A stretch of 15,842 nucleotides of DNA from JACMOY01 sp046590855 (GCA_046590855.1 JBKJTJ010000123.1:1-15842), one strand, 5' to 3'; shown: positions 1-7,549, counted from the first letter of the stretch. Notes: generated by a model not told the origin, from the letters alone. Program-made: numbers and translations.

Positions 1-10
1 CGAGCGATGA
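1..10 (+). CDS. Possible 3' tip of an upstream CDS (ABC transporter ATPase expected)
   Basis: The first ten bases end in TGA at 8-10, overlapping the ATG at 7 of the permease in an ATGA junction. This is the usual translational coupling inside an ABC-transporter operon, where the sugar ATPase normally precedes the permease. Only two codons (Glu-Arg) would be visible, so the identity of the upstream gene is inferred from operon convention, not seen. Confidence 0.3.
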
Positions 11-1284
11 GCGTCATTGAGGGCAGCACCCCCAGCCCCGGGCTGGCCGGCTCCGACTTCTCCGGCGACGCGCGCGCCACCACCGTCGGTGGGGCGTTCC
101 GCGAGTACCGCGACCGGTTGCGGGGCGGCGACACCGGCTCGTTGCCCGCCGTCCTCGGCCTGGTTGTCCTGGCCGTCGTGTTCTCGGTGCTGCGGCCCGA
201 GACCTTCCCCTCGACCGGCAACATCGCCAACCTCATGGTCCAGGCGGGCGCGATCTGCGTCCTCGCCATGGGCCTGGTGCCCGTGCTGCTGCTGGGTGAC
301 ATCGACCTGAGCGCCGGCGTCGCCGGTGGCGCCTCGGCCGGTGTGATGGCCATCCTGATCACCGACAAGGGTCTGCCCTGGTACGTCGGGGTGCTGGGCG
401 CCCTGGTGACCGGCATGGTCATCGGCCTGGTCATCGGCACGCTGGTGTCCCGGTTGGGCATCCCGTCCTTCGTCGTCACGCTGGCGTTCTTCCTGGGGCT
501 GCAGGGCATCACCCTGAAGCTGATCGGCCAGGGCGGCACCGTCCCCGTGCGCGACACCGTGATCGTCGGCATCGCCAACAGCAACCTGCCGGTCACTGCC
601 GGTTGGGTCGTCGCGATCCTCGCGATCGCGCTCTACGCCGTCCTGAGCCTGATGCGCTACCGGTCGCAGGCGTCCGCGGGACTGGTGCGCTCGCCGCTCG
701 CGGTCGTGCTGCTGCGGATCGCGGCGCTGGGCGTGATCGTGCTGGTGATCACCTACGTCCTGAACCTGAACCGGGCGGCGAACCCGAACTTCACCCTGCG
801 CGGCATCCCCTACGTCGTCCCGGTGGTCGTCGTCCTGCTCGTCGCGTGGACGTTCGTCTTCTCCCGCACCCGCTACGGCCGGCACATCTACGCCATCGGC
901 GGCAACACCGAGGCGGCCCGCCGGGCCGGCATCAACGTGACCGTCCTGCGGACGTCGGTGTTCGTGATCTGCTCGGGGATGGCCGCCCTGTCCGGCATCG
1001 TCGCGGCGTCCCGGCTGAACTCGGTGACGCCGGACGCAGGCGCGGGCAACACGCTGCTGTACGCCGTCGGTGCCGCGGTCATCGGTGGCACCAGCCTCTT
1101 CGGCGGCAAGGGCAAGATGCGCGACGCGATCGTCGGCGCGTTCGTCGTGGCCGTCATCGCCAACGGACTGGGGCTGCTCAACCAGAAGGCCGACGTCAAC
1201 TACCTCGTGACCGGTTTCGTGCTCCTGCTCGCGGCCAGCGTCGACGCCATCACGCGCCGCCGCCGCAGTGCCGCCGGCCGCTGA
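7..1284 (+). CDS. XylH-type monosaccharide ABC transporter permease
   Basis: A 425-residue integral membrane permease of the BPD_transp_2 (ribose/xylose) family. It forms the membrane channel of a sugar importer with a periplasmic-type binding protein and an ATPase encoded elsewhere. After a hydrophilic N-terminus of about 40 residues there are about ten hydrophobic segments. The family motif LLLGDIDLSAG follows the second segment, and the cytoplasmic loop that contacts the ATPase contains GRHIYAIGGNTEAARRAGI. Near the C-terminus is VIGGTSLFGGKGK. The length and the central insertion resemble E. coli XylH (about 390 residues) more than RbsC (about 320). A ROK repressor lies 31 bp downstream, which fits a xylose-like operon. 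Xylose specificity is inferred; another pentose or hexose is possible. The start is fixed by the ATGA overlap. Confidence 0.9.
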   Translation: MSVIEGSTPSPGLAGSDFSGDARATTVGGAFREYRDRLRGGDTGSLPAVLGLVVLAVVFSVLRPETFPSTGNIANLMVQAGAICVLAMGLVPVLLLGDIDLSAGVAGGASAGVMAILITDKGLPWYVGVLGALVTGMVIGLVIGTLVSRLGIPSFVVTLAFFLGLQGITLKLIGQGGTVPVRDTVIVGIANSNLPVTAGWVVAILAIALYAVLSLMRYRSQASAGLVRSPLAVVLLRIAALGVIVLVITYVLNLNRAANPNFTLRGIPYVVPVVVVLLVAWTFVFSRTRYGRHIYAIGGNTEAARRAGINVTVLRTSVFVICSGMAALSGIVAASRLNSVTPDAGAGNTLLYAVGAAVIGGTSLFGGKGKMRDAIVGAFVVAVIANGLGLLNQKADVNYLVTGFVLLLAASVDAITRRRRSAAGR

Positions 1285-1315
1285 CGTGTGCGGTTGCTGA
1301 GGCCAGGTCGCTGAC

Positions 1316-2569
1316 ATGGCAGTCGCTCGCCGGCCGGGTGCGGGCACGAACCAGGAGGCAGTGCGTCGACACAACCTCGGCACGGTGCTGGCTCACCTGC
1401 ACCGCGACGGCCAGCTCTCACGGGCTGACCTCACGGCACGCCTCGGGCTGAACCGCAGCACCATCGGGGCGCTGGTCGGTGAGCTCGTCTCGCTGGGCGC
1501 CGTCGTCGAGACGGCGCCCAGCGGCGGCCGCAGCGGTGCTGGTCGTCCCTCGCTGGACGTGCGGCCCAACCCGGCCGCCGCGGTGGTCGTCGCCGTCGAG
1601 GTCGGGATCGACGTGCTGCGCGGCGCGCTGGTCGGTCTCGGCGGCCAGGTGCTGGTGCGCGCGTCGGCTCCCACGCCCCCCTCGCGGCGTCCCGACCTGG
1701 TGGCGGGCGCCGTCGTGCGGCTGGCCCGGCGGCTGGTCGTGAGCGTCCCCGAGGGCAGCGTGCTGCTCGGGCTGGGCGTCGGCGTCCCCGGGGTGGTGCG
1801 CGAGCCTGGGGGGGTCGTGCGCTTCGCACCGAACCTGGGCTGGGTCGACGTCCCCCTGGCCGACCTGCTGCTGGCCCGGATGAGCGCGGACCTGCGGGTC
1901 ACCGTGGGCAACGACGCCGACCTCGGGGCGCTGGCCGAGCACACCCGCGGCGCTGCCGTCGGTTGCGACGACATCGTGTTCCTCGCCGCGGACGCCGGCG
2001 TCGGCGGGGGAGTGATCGTGGGTGGCCACCCCCTGCACGGCGTCGGCGGCTACGCCGGCGAGCTGGGCCACCTGATGGTCAACCCGCGCGGCCGCACCTG
2101 CCGCTGCGGCAGCCGTGGCTGCTGGGAGACCGAGATCGGCGCTGAGGCCATCAGCGCGGCCCTGCGGGCGGACAGCACCGACCTGGACTCGCTCGCCGAG
2201 CGGCTGCGCACGGTGCGCCGACCCAGCGCCGCGCTGCGCTCGGTCGGGCGCTACCTGGGCCTCGGGCTGGGCAGCATCGTCAACGTCCTCAACCCCGAGG
2301 TCGTCGTGCTGGGTGGCGTGCTGCGGACCCTGTACCCGGTGGTGTCCGCCGACGTGGACGAGGCACTGGCCAGCGTCGCGCTGCAGGCGCCGCGCGAGCA
2401 GGTGCGGGTGCTGGTGCCCGCCCTGGGTGGTGACTCGGTGCTGGTCGGAGCAGCCGAGAAGGCGTTCGAGCCGGTGCTCACCGACCCTGCGCGCGAGCTG
2501 GGCGCGGCGTGCCGGGACGCGGCGGCCGCCTTCGCGGTCGTCGGGCGGGGCCACGCCGTCCCGGCGTGA
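1316..2569 (+). CDS. ROK-family transcriptional repressor (XylR/NagC type)
   Basis: A 417-residue protein with an N-terminal winged helix-turn-helix (about residues 15-75, around RRHNLGTVLAHLHRDG and LSRADLTARLGLNRSTI) joined to a ROK sugar-kinase-like domain. The ROK signature GYAGELGH is at about 245-252 and the zinc-binding CRCGSRGC at 262-269. The phosphate-binding DxGGT motif of true ROK kinases is replaced by VEVGIDV, as expected for a regulator that senses sugar rather than a kinase. It follows the sugar permease by 31 bp on the same strand, so it is probably co-transcribed and represses the transporter operon until its sugar binds. No strong ribosome site is visible before the ATG. 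The gene runs convergent to an SDR gene with only 5 bp between stop codons. Confidence 0.92.
   Translation: MAVARRPGAGTNQEAVRRHNLGTVLAHLHRDGQLSRADLTARLGLNRSTIGALVGELVSLGAVVETAPSGGRSGAGRPSLDVRPNPAAAVVVAVEVGIDVLRGALVGLGGQVLVRASAPTPPSRRPDLVAGAVVRLARRLVVSVPEGSVLLGLGVGVPGVVREPGGVVRFAPNLGWVDVPLADLLLARMSADLRVTVGNDADLGALAEHTRGAAVGCDDIVFLAADAGVGGGVIVGGHPLHGVGGYAGELGHLMVNPRGRTCRCGSRGCWETEIGAEAISAALRADSTDLDSLAERLRTVRRPSAALRSVGRYLGLGLGSIVNVLNPEVVVLGGVLRTLYPVVSADVDEALASVALQAPREQVRVLVPALGGDSVLVGAAEKAFEPVLTDPARELGAACRDAAAAFAVVGRGHAVPA
2552..2568. terminator. Candidate short hairpin at the ROK/SDR convergent junction
   Basis: A perfect 7-bp inverted repeat, CACGCCG and CGGCGTG with a TCC loop, overlaps the last codons of the ROK gene, beside the facing stop codon of the SDR gene. 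There is no T-tract, as is common in high-GC actinobacteria. It could limit read-through between the convergent genes, but palindromes this short arise readily in GC-rich coding DNA. Confidence 0.3.
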
Positions 2570-2574
2570 GCGGG

Positions 2575-3366
2575 TCAGGGGTGGTTGAAGGTGGTCGTGC
2601 AGCCGCCGTCGACGGTGACGATCGAGCCGGTCATGAACGAGCTGTCGTCGCCGGCCAGGAACACGACCACGCTGGCGACCTCGTCGGTCTGGGCCTGACG
2701 ACCGATCGGCTGGCGAGCGGCGGCGGCCTCGCGTCGCTCGTGCGCGGCGTCGGCCTCCTGCGCTGACATCGCGGCGCGGTGTCCGCCCAGGTCGGTGTCG
2801 ATGTACCCGGGGCAGATCGCGTTCACCCGGATCCCCTTGCCGCTGTAGTCGACAGCGAGCTGCCGGGTGAGGTTGACGATCGCCCCCTTGGTGGCGCAGT
2901 AGGCCGGTGCGAGCGGTGCGCCGATCAGGCCGTACGTCGAGGCGATGTTGACGATGCGGCCGCGGCCGGACGCCAGCAGGTGGGGCATGGCCGCGCGCGT
3001 GCACAGGAACGGCCCGGTGAGGTTGACCGCCAGGGTGCGGTTCCAGTCGTCGAGGTCGAGCTCGTGCAGGGGCCTCGAGCCGCCGCCGACCCCGGCGTTG
3101 TTGACCAGGACGTCGAGGCCGCCGAGCTGCTGCACGGCGGCGTCCACCATCGCGGCCACCTGCTCGGGGTCGGCGACGTCGCAGCGGACGGCGATCGCCT
3201 CGCCGCCGGCGGCGCGGACGGCCGCGACCGTCGCGTCACCGGACACCACGTCGGCCACGACGACCCGCGCCCCCTCGGCCGCCAGTGCTAGCGCCGACGC
3301 CGCACCGATCCCGTTCGCGGCGCCGGTGACGATCGCGACCCGGCCTGACAGATTGGGATTGCTCAC
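2575..3366 (-). CDS. SDR-family NAD(P)-dependent oxidoreductase
   Basis: A 263-residue classical short-chain dehydrogenase/reductase with a Rossmann fold. The cofactor motif TGAANGIG is at 14-21, NNAG at 89-92, and the catalytic set is N115, S143, Y156 and K160 (YxxxK as YCATK). The acidic D39 at the end of the second strand favours NAD(H) over NADP(H). The C-terminal part ends with the usual TGSIVTVDGG. The substrate cannot be told from sequence; related enzymes oxidise sugars or reduce keto groups, including those of aromatic polyketides. The start is a GTG with no clear ribosome site. It lies 24 bp behind the LLM gene, so it is probably the last gene of the soxR-TPP-LLM-SDR unit. A role with the sugar operon on the opposite strand is an alternative. 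Confidence 0.92.
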   Translation of the reverse strand: MSNPNLSGRVAIVTGAANGIGAASALALAAEGARVVVADVVSGDATVAAVRAAGGEAIAVRCDVADPEQVAAMVDAAVQQLGGLDVLVNNAGVGGGSRPLHELDLDDWNRTLAVNLTGPFLCTRAAMPHLLASGRGRIVNIASTYGLIGAPLAPAYCATKGAIVNLTRQLAVDYSGKGIRVNAICPGYIDTDLGGHRAAMSAQEADAAHERREAAAARQPIGRQAQTDEVASVVVFLAGDDSSFMTGSIVTVDGGCTTTFNHP

Positions 3367-3390
3367 CAGGCCATTGTGGCGGTTCGAGGC

Positions 3391-4188
3391 TCACGCCACC
3401 AGGGGTCGCAGGTCCCGGGCGACGAACGCCACCAGGTCCTCCAGCAGCGGGTCGTCGTCCAGGGCCAGCAGGACCACGTGGGTGGCGCCGGCGTCCGCGA
3501 GCTCGCTCACCCGGGCAGCCTCGCGGGTCGCGTCCAGCTCGCCCTGGACGGGCAGGAACACGACGACGTCGGGCTCACCGGCGCGACCGGCGTCGGCCCG
3601 ACCGCGACGCAGGTGGACCATGGCCTCGCGCACGGCGGCGGGTGTGGTCTCGCCGGTCATGATGACGCCCTCGCCGAGCTCGCCGGCCAGGCTGACGGTG
3701 CGCTCGCGGACGGCTCCCACCAGCAGCGGCGGGGCAGCGGCGGGCGGCCAGTCCAGGGCGACGTCGGTGAGCTGGACGTAGCGACCCTTCGTCGTCACCG
3801 TCTCGCCGTGCAGCAGGGCGCGCAGCGCCGTCGTGTACTCGCGCAGCAGGGTCATCGGCGACTGCGCGCGCGCGCCGACCTGCTCCATCCACTCGGCCAC
3901 GCCGTGGCCGACACCGGGCACCAGCCGGCCGGGGAACAGTCGCTCGAGCGTCGCGATCTCCATCGCCGTCAGCGCGACGTTGCGCAGGGGCACGGGGAGC
4001 AGCCCGATGCCGACGGTCAGGTGCTCGGTCCAGGCCAGAACCGCTGCAGCAGTGGCGATCCCACTCTCCTTGAAGCAGTCCTCCCACAGCCAGAGCTGCT
4101 CGAGGCCGGCTCGGTCGGCGGCCAACGCGGCCGACCGCAACCGCTCCGGCGGCAGGTCGGGCGGGAAGATCGCCCCCAGCGTGGTCAT
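3391..4188 (-). CDS. LLM-class (luciferase-like) flavin/F420-dependent oxidoreductase
   Basis: A 265-residue TIM-barrel protein of the bacterial luciferase-like family, whose members use FMN with a flavin reductase, or coenzyme F420. The motifs seen are LWLWEDCF (about 32-39), the stretch from VGIGLLPVPLRN (59-70) through MEIATLERLFPGR, and GVGHGVAEWMEQVGA (92-106). These resemble the F420-dependent branch, but the cofactor is not proven by sequence. The open frame extends another 97 codons upstream, but the start at 4188 is chosen because it forms an ATGA overlap with the stop of the preceding gene, has a good ribosome site (AGGCGGTG), and lets the family fold begin at once with MTTLGAIFPP. 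At 265 residues it is on the short side for the family. It is translationally coupled to the TPP enzyme and probably acts on the same substrate path. Confidence 0.88.
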   Translation of the reverse strand: MTTLGAIFPPDLPPERLRSAALAADRAGLEQLWLWEDCFKESGIATAAAVLAWTEHLTVGIGLLPVPLRNVALTAMEIATLERLFPGRLVPGVGHGVAEWMEQVGARAQSPMTLLREYTTALRALLHGETVTTKGRYVQLTDVALDWPPAAAPPLLVGAVRERTVSLAGELGEGVIMTGETTPAAVREAMVHLRRGRADAGRAGEPDVVVFLPVQGELDATREAARVSELADAGATHVVLLALDDDPLLEDLVAFVARDLRPLVA

Positions 4189-5741
4189 GCCGGCACCGCC
4201 TGCAGGACGGCGTCGACCAGGTGCGGCCCGGGTTCGGCGAGGGCCCACCGCAGGTGCTCGACGAGCTCGTCGGCGGTGCGAGCCCGCCGCGCGGGCACAC
4301 CGAGGCCGGTGGCCAGTGCCACGAAGTCCAGGGCGGGATCGGTCAGGTCGAGCAGCCGGCGGGCGCGCACGCCGTCGCTGGCGGCACCCACCCGCTCGAG
4401 CTCGCCGTCGAGGATGGCGTAGGCCCCGTTGTCGCAGATGACGGTGGTGACGTCCAGCTGCTCGCGAGCCTGGGTCCACAGCGCCGTGATCGTGTACATC
4501 GCGCTGCCGTCGGCCTGGATCGAGACCACCGGCCGGTCCGGGCAGGCGACGGCGGCGCCGGTCGCCACCGGCAGCCCCTGCCCGATGGCACCACCGGTCA
4601 GCGTCAGCCAGTCGTGCCGGGGGCAGCCTGCGGTCGCCGCCGCCAGGTGCACCCCCGACGTCAGCGCCTCGTCCACGACGATCGCGCCCGAGGGGAGCAG
4701 CGCTCCGACCGCCTCGGCCAGGGCGCGCGTGGTCAGCGGCCCGGTCGGCAGGTCGGGGCGACGGTCCCCGCTGACCTCGGGTGTCGCGTCAGCGCCGACG
4801 AGGTCGGCGAGCGCGCACAGCGCCTCAGTGGCGTCCTGCCCCGGCTCGGCGAGCAGCTGCACCGTGCAGCCCGGGGGGACGAAGCTGCCGGGCAGCCCGG
4901 GGTAGGCGAAGAACGCGACCGGCTCGCCGGCCCCGGCGAGCACGAGGTGACGGACGTCCGCGAGCGCGGCAAGGGCGGGCTCGGGCGGGTAGGGCAGTGG
5001 GCGGACGAACGGCAGCCCCGACCCCCGGGGGAGTCGAGCCGGGAACGTCTCGCAGAGCAGCCGCGCGCCCGTGGCCGCCGCCACCCGGGCCGCAGCCAGC
5101 AGCCCGCGCTCGGTCAGGGCGTCGCCGCCCAGGAACAGCACGCTGGGCGCCTCGCTGGTCAGGGACTGGGCGACCTCGGCGACGACGTCCGCTCGCACCG
5201 GCGCGGCGACCCGTGGTCGTCGCGGGTCGGCCGTGCGGCCGCCCTCGCCCCACGACACGTCGGCCGGCAGCACCAGGGTGGCGACGCACCCGGGCGCCGA
5301 CGTGGCGGCTGCCACGGCGTCGACGGCGTCGGCGGCGAGGTCGCTGGTCGTCAGCGACCGCCGGAACCACCCGGACACCGCGGACGCCAGCGCGTCGACG
5401 TCGGACTCCAGCGGGGCGTCCAGCCGCTTGTGGTGCGTGGCGTGGTCGCCGACCACGTTGACCAGCGGGGTGCGCGCCCTGCGGGCGTTGTGCAGGTTGG
5501 CGATGCCGTTGGCCAGGCCCGGCCCGAGGTGCAGCAGGGTCGCGGCCGGGCGGCCGGCCATCCGCCCGTACCCGTCGGCAGCGCCCGTGGCGACCCCCTC
5601 GAACAGGGTCAGGACCGCCCGCATGGCGGGGACGTCGTCCAGGGCTGCGACGAAGTGCATCTCGGACGTGCCGGGGTTGGCGAAGCAGACGTCGACGCCG
5701 GCGTCGACGAGGGTGCGGACCAGGGCGTGCGCGCCGTTCAT
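4185..5741 (-). CDS. Thiamine-diphosphate-dependent enzyme, acetolactate synthase large-subunit-like / decarboxylase
   Basis: A 518-residue protein with the three-domain layout of the IlvB/benzoylformate decarboxylase superfamily. The N-terminal pyrimidine-binding domain has FANPGTSEMHF (20-30) and the catalytic glutamate E48 in LFEGVATGAADGYGRM. A central domain follows, then a C-terminal PP domain with GGAIGQGLP. Its ThDP/metal motif runs from ADG (410-412, D411) to DNG (437-439, N438), the classic spacing. It would decarboxylate or condense a 2-oxo acid, substrate unknown. It is shorter than true biosynthetic IlvB (about 570-600 residues), and no small subunit (IlvH) lies nearby, so branched-chain amino-acid synthesis is unlikely. 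It starts 9 bp after the soxR stop and overlaps the LLM gene by 4 bp, indicating one transcription unit. Confidence 0.9.
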   Translation of the reverse strand: MNGAHALVRTLVDAGVDVCFANPGTSEMHFVAALDDVPAMRAVLTLFEGVATGAADGYGRMAGRPAATLLHLGPGLANGIANLHNARRARTPLVNVVGDHATHHKRLDAPLESDVDALASAVSGWFRRSLTTSDLAADAVDAVAAATSAPGCVATLVLPADVSWGEGGRTADPRRPRVAAPVRADVVAEVAQSLTSEAPSVLFLGGDALTERGLLAAARVAAATGARLLCETFPARLPRGSGLPFVRPLPYPPEPALAALADVRHLVLAGAGEPVAFFAYPGLPGSFVPPGCTVQLLAEPGQDATEALCALADLVGADATPEVSGDRRPDLPTGPLTTRALAEAVGALLPSGAIVVDEALTSGVHLAAATAGCPRHDWLTLTGGAIGQGLPVATGAAVACPDRPVVSIQADGSAMYTITALWTQAREQLDVTTVICDNGAYAILDGELERVGAASDGVRARRLLDLTDPALDFVALATGLGVPARRARTADELVEHLRWALAEPGPHLVDAVLQAVPA

Positions 5742-5750
5742 GCCGCCAGG

Positions 5751-6209
5751 CTAGGGCAGGGACTGCCGCAGCCACCGTGAGCCGGGGCCCTCGGTGGCGG
5801 CCTCGTCGTCCGGGTTGAACAGCGCGCAGCGTCGCAGCGAGAGGCAGCCGCAGCCGATGCAGCCGTCCAGCGAGGTCTGCAGCGCCTGCAGCGCGGCGAT
5901 CCGCTGGGCCACGGCTTCGCGCCACGGCGCACTGAGCCTTGTCCAGTCGCGTCGGGTGGGGGCGCGGTCGGCGGGCAGGGTGGCCAGGGCGGTGCTGATC
6001 TGCGTCAGGTCGAGCCCGACCCGTTGCGCTGCTGCGATGAACGCGAGACGGCGCAGCACGTGCCGGGGGAAGCGCCGCTGGTTGCCCGGCGTCCGGGTCG
6101 AGGAGATCAGGGACCGCTCCTCGTAGTACCGGATGGTCGGCACGGACACGCCGGCGCGGGCGGCGACCTCGCCGATGGTGAGCAGCTGGGGGGAGGGCAC
6201 GACAAGCAT
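5751..6209 (-). CDS. soxR: Redox-sensitive transcriptional activator SoxR
   Basis: A 152-residue MerR-family regulator. The winged helix-turn-helix is at about 10-50 (LTIGEVAARAGVSVPTIRYYEE), followed by a dimerisation helix and the [2Fe-2S]-binding cysteines C117, C120, C122 and C128 in the pattern CxxCxCx5C. E. coli SoxR has the same pattern at 119, 122, 124 and 130. Oxidation of the cluster by redox-cycling compounds turns SoxR into an activator that untwists long-spacer promoters. A matching 18-bp SoxR box lies 22 bp upstream of its start, in the space shared with the divergent questin-oxidase gene. Downstream and 9 bp away on the same strand is the TPP enzyme, so soxR may lead an operon. 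ATG at 6209 is used; GTG at 6200 is an alternative. Confidence 0.96.
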   Translation of the reverse strand: MLVVPSPQLLTIGEVAARAGVSVPTIRYYEERSLISSTRTPGNQRRFPRHVLRRLAFIAAAQRVGLDLTQISTALATLPADRAPTRRDWTRLSAPWREAVAQRIAALQALQTSLDGCIGCGCLSLRRCALFNPDDEAATEGPGSRWLRQSLP

Positions 6210-6227
6210 TCTGCGCCCGCTGGTTCC

Positions 6228-6258
6228 TTGACCTCAAGTGGACTTGAGCATGTTGACT
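6228..6258 (+). promoter_or_regulatory. SoxR-dependent promoter (-35 TTGACC, 19-bp spacer, -10 TTGACT)
   Basis: TTGACC at 6228-6233 and TTGACT at 6253-6258 are separated by 19 bp, the unusually long spacer typical of SoxR/MerR-activated promoters. The arrangement matches the E. coli soxS promoter (TTTACC, 19 bp, TATACT, from memory) element for element, with the operator filling the spacer. The -10 is weak (T, A and T at positions 1, 4 and 6), as expected of an activator-dependent promoter. Transcription should begin about 7 bases later, at 6265-6266, which is the ATG of the questin-oxidase-like gene. Confidence 0.72.
6232..6249. promoter_or_regulatory. SoxR box (operator)
   Basis: CCTCAAGTGGACTTGAGC is an 18-bp dyad with perfect CTCAAGT/ACTTGAG arms around GG. 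It differs from the E. coli SoxR box CCTCAAGTTAACTTGAGG only in the two central bases and the last base. It sits between soxR and the divergent questin-oxidase gene and can serve both directions. The identification rests on the near-identity plus the adjacent soxR gene. Confidence 0.9.
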
Positions 6259-6265
6259 CCTCGGC

Positions 6266-7198
6266 ATGACGACCGACGATGGACTGCTGGACGAGGCGTA
6301 CGAACGGCTGCACGCGAAGGGGCCCGAGTTCGAGGGCTGGCTCTCGAACCACGGCCCGATGGCGGTGGACGCCCTGCTGCGGCTCGGGCACGGGGACGAC
6401 GTGCACCGGTGGGTGGTCGGCTACGAGAAGCGGTTGGAGCCGATGCCCGCTGCGAGCCGGGTGATCGCTGAGACCGACTGGCGTGAAGCGCTGGGTGACC
6501 CCTCGCGGCTCGGCGACTGGATGGCCCTGTTCGCCCGCCAGGTGCACGAGGAACCCTGGGAGCAGCTGCTGGTCCGGTGGTGGCCGAGGCTGCTGCCGGG
6601 CGCCCTCGCGTCACTCACCCACGGCGTCATCCGCACCGGGCACGTCGTCCGCGCGCTGCGCGACGGGGTCACGACGACGCGGCTGGACGAGCTGGGCCAG
6701 GCGCTCGGGTACTGGGCGGCCAGGTGGCAGCCGCTGCCCCCGGTGGGCGCCGGCGTGCGAGCGGGAGCGGCGCCGGCCGTGGCACCGACGGACGTCCCGC
6801 GGGCACTCGACGACCTCACGGACGCCGCCGTGAGCCGTTACCCGCGGTGGGCCGCGTCCAGCCCCGTGCTGCTGGTGCACACCGCGACCGCTCCCCGCGC
6901 GGTCGCGCTGGCGCTGCCGTCGCTCCCGGTCGACCTGTGGCAGTCGTCCTACGACGTGGCGTTCGCCGTGACCGCCGCGATCGGGGCGGCCCACGGGCGA
7001 ATGTCCCCGACGCCTGACTCCCACGAGGCCGACGCGGACGTCGCAGCGCCCGCTGACCTCGCAGACCTGGTGTCGCGCAACGACGACGAGCACGTCATCA
7101 AGTTCGTCGAGGTCGCGGCGGAGTCGCAGCGGCGCGGGAACCCCGATGCCGTCGCAGCAGCCCGAAGCGCAGCTCGGCTGATCGGGGCGCCGCGGTGA
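6266..7198 (+). CDS. Questin oxidase-like protein (Baeyer-Villiger-type oxygenase family)
   Basis: A 310-residue, largely helical, soluble protein of the questin oxidase family (formerly DUF4243). Recognisable family stretches are GPEFEGWLSNHGPMAVDALL (19-38, with H29), LTHGVIRTGHVVRAL (117-131, with H119 and H126), VHTATAPRAVALALPSLP in the middle, and IKFVEVAAESQRRGN near the C-terminus. Fungal questin oxidase opens the anthraquinone ring of questin on the way to geodin-type compounds; bacterial members are mostly uncharacterised and shorter than the fungal ones. An in-frame stop at 6254-6256 forbids any start before 6257, so ATG 6266 is the first possible; it has no ribosome site and coincides with the predicted transcription start, suggesting a leaderless mRNA. 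Control by SoxR is strongly implied by the box upstream. The family call is from motif recognition. Confidence 0.82.
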   Translation: MTTDDGLLDEAYERLHAKGPEFEGWLSNHGPMAVDALLRLGHGDDVHRWVVGYEKRLEPMPAASRVIAETDWREALGDPSRLGDWMALFARQVHEEPWEQLLVRWWPRLLPGALASLTHGVIRTGHVVRALRDGVTTTRLDELGQALGYWAARWQPLPPVGAGVRAGAAPAVAPTDVPRALDDLTDAAVSRYPRWAASSPVLLVHTATAPRAVALALPSLPVDLWQSSYDVAFAVTAAIGAAHGRMSPTPDSHEADADVAAPADLADLVSRNDDEHVIKFVEVAAESQRRGNPDAVAAARSAARLIGAPR

Positions 7199-7201
7199 CA
7201 C

Positions 7202-7549
7202 TCACCACGCGTGCAGCGCGTCGCTCCCGGGCGGCGGTTCGTGCGCAGCACGCAGGACCGAGGGCCAGTTGGCCAGCACGACCTTGACCGCCACCGGGTC
7301 CTGGGCGTCCAGCGCCGAGCGCTGGTCCACGGCCACGGTCAGCACGGTTGCGATGACCTGCAGCCTCACGTTGGTGCGCTGCGAGACGACCTTGAGCTCG
7401 TTGATGGCGGCATCGGCGCCGCACCGTCGCATCGCCATGACCAGGCCCTTGGCCTGCTCGATCACCGCGCGGCTGGCCATCGCCTCACGCAGCTGACCGG
7501 CCTCGATGGCCAGGTCGACCCACTCCGTCTCGTCCACGCCCACCCTCAC
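7202..7549 (-). CDS. Short ANTAR-domain RNA-binding regulator
   Basis: About 115 residues from a GTG at 7549. The ANTAR domain occupies roughly residues 20-75: AMASRAVIEQAKGLVMAMRRCG, then a helix ending in SQRTNVRLQVIATVLTVA, with the hallmark Q-A-K-G, S-Q and R-N residues. ANTAR domains bind paired hairpins in nascent RNA and act in antitermination. No GAF, PAS or receiver domain precedes it, so the input signal is unknown. The frame stays open to an ATG at 7660 (152 aa), but that extension is not protein-like and overlaps the upstream regulatory region. GTG codons at 7543 and 7537 are also possible, and none has a good ribosome site. A variable tail of about 40 residues follows the domain. 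It converges on the questin-oxidase gene with 3 bp between stops. Confidence 0.75.
   Translation of the reverse strand: MRVGVDETEWVDLAIEAGQLREAMASRAVIEQAKGLVMAMRRCGADAAINELKVVSQRTNVRLQVIATVLTVAVDQRSALDAQDPVAVKVVLANWPSVLRAAHEPPPGSDALHAW

Noticed and set aside
1418..3004. A 528-codon minus-strand open frame across the ROK and SDR genes
   Set aside because: It is a shadow frame with Arg/His/Gln-rich composition and no domain; it overlaps two well-supported genes.
4185..5741. Biosynthetic acetolactate synthase (ilvB)
   Set aside because: It is shorter than IlvB, has no ilvH/ilvC neighbours, and has a FANPGTSEMHF start closer to decarboxylase-like paralogues.
4221..5780. A 519-codon open frame on the + strand opposite the TPP enzyme
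   Set aside because: It is antisense to a gene with clear ThDP motifs, its product is a low-complexity Arg/Gly/Gln-rich sequence, and it reflects GC-rich third-position bias.
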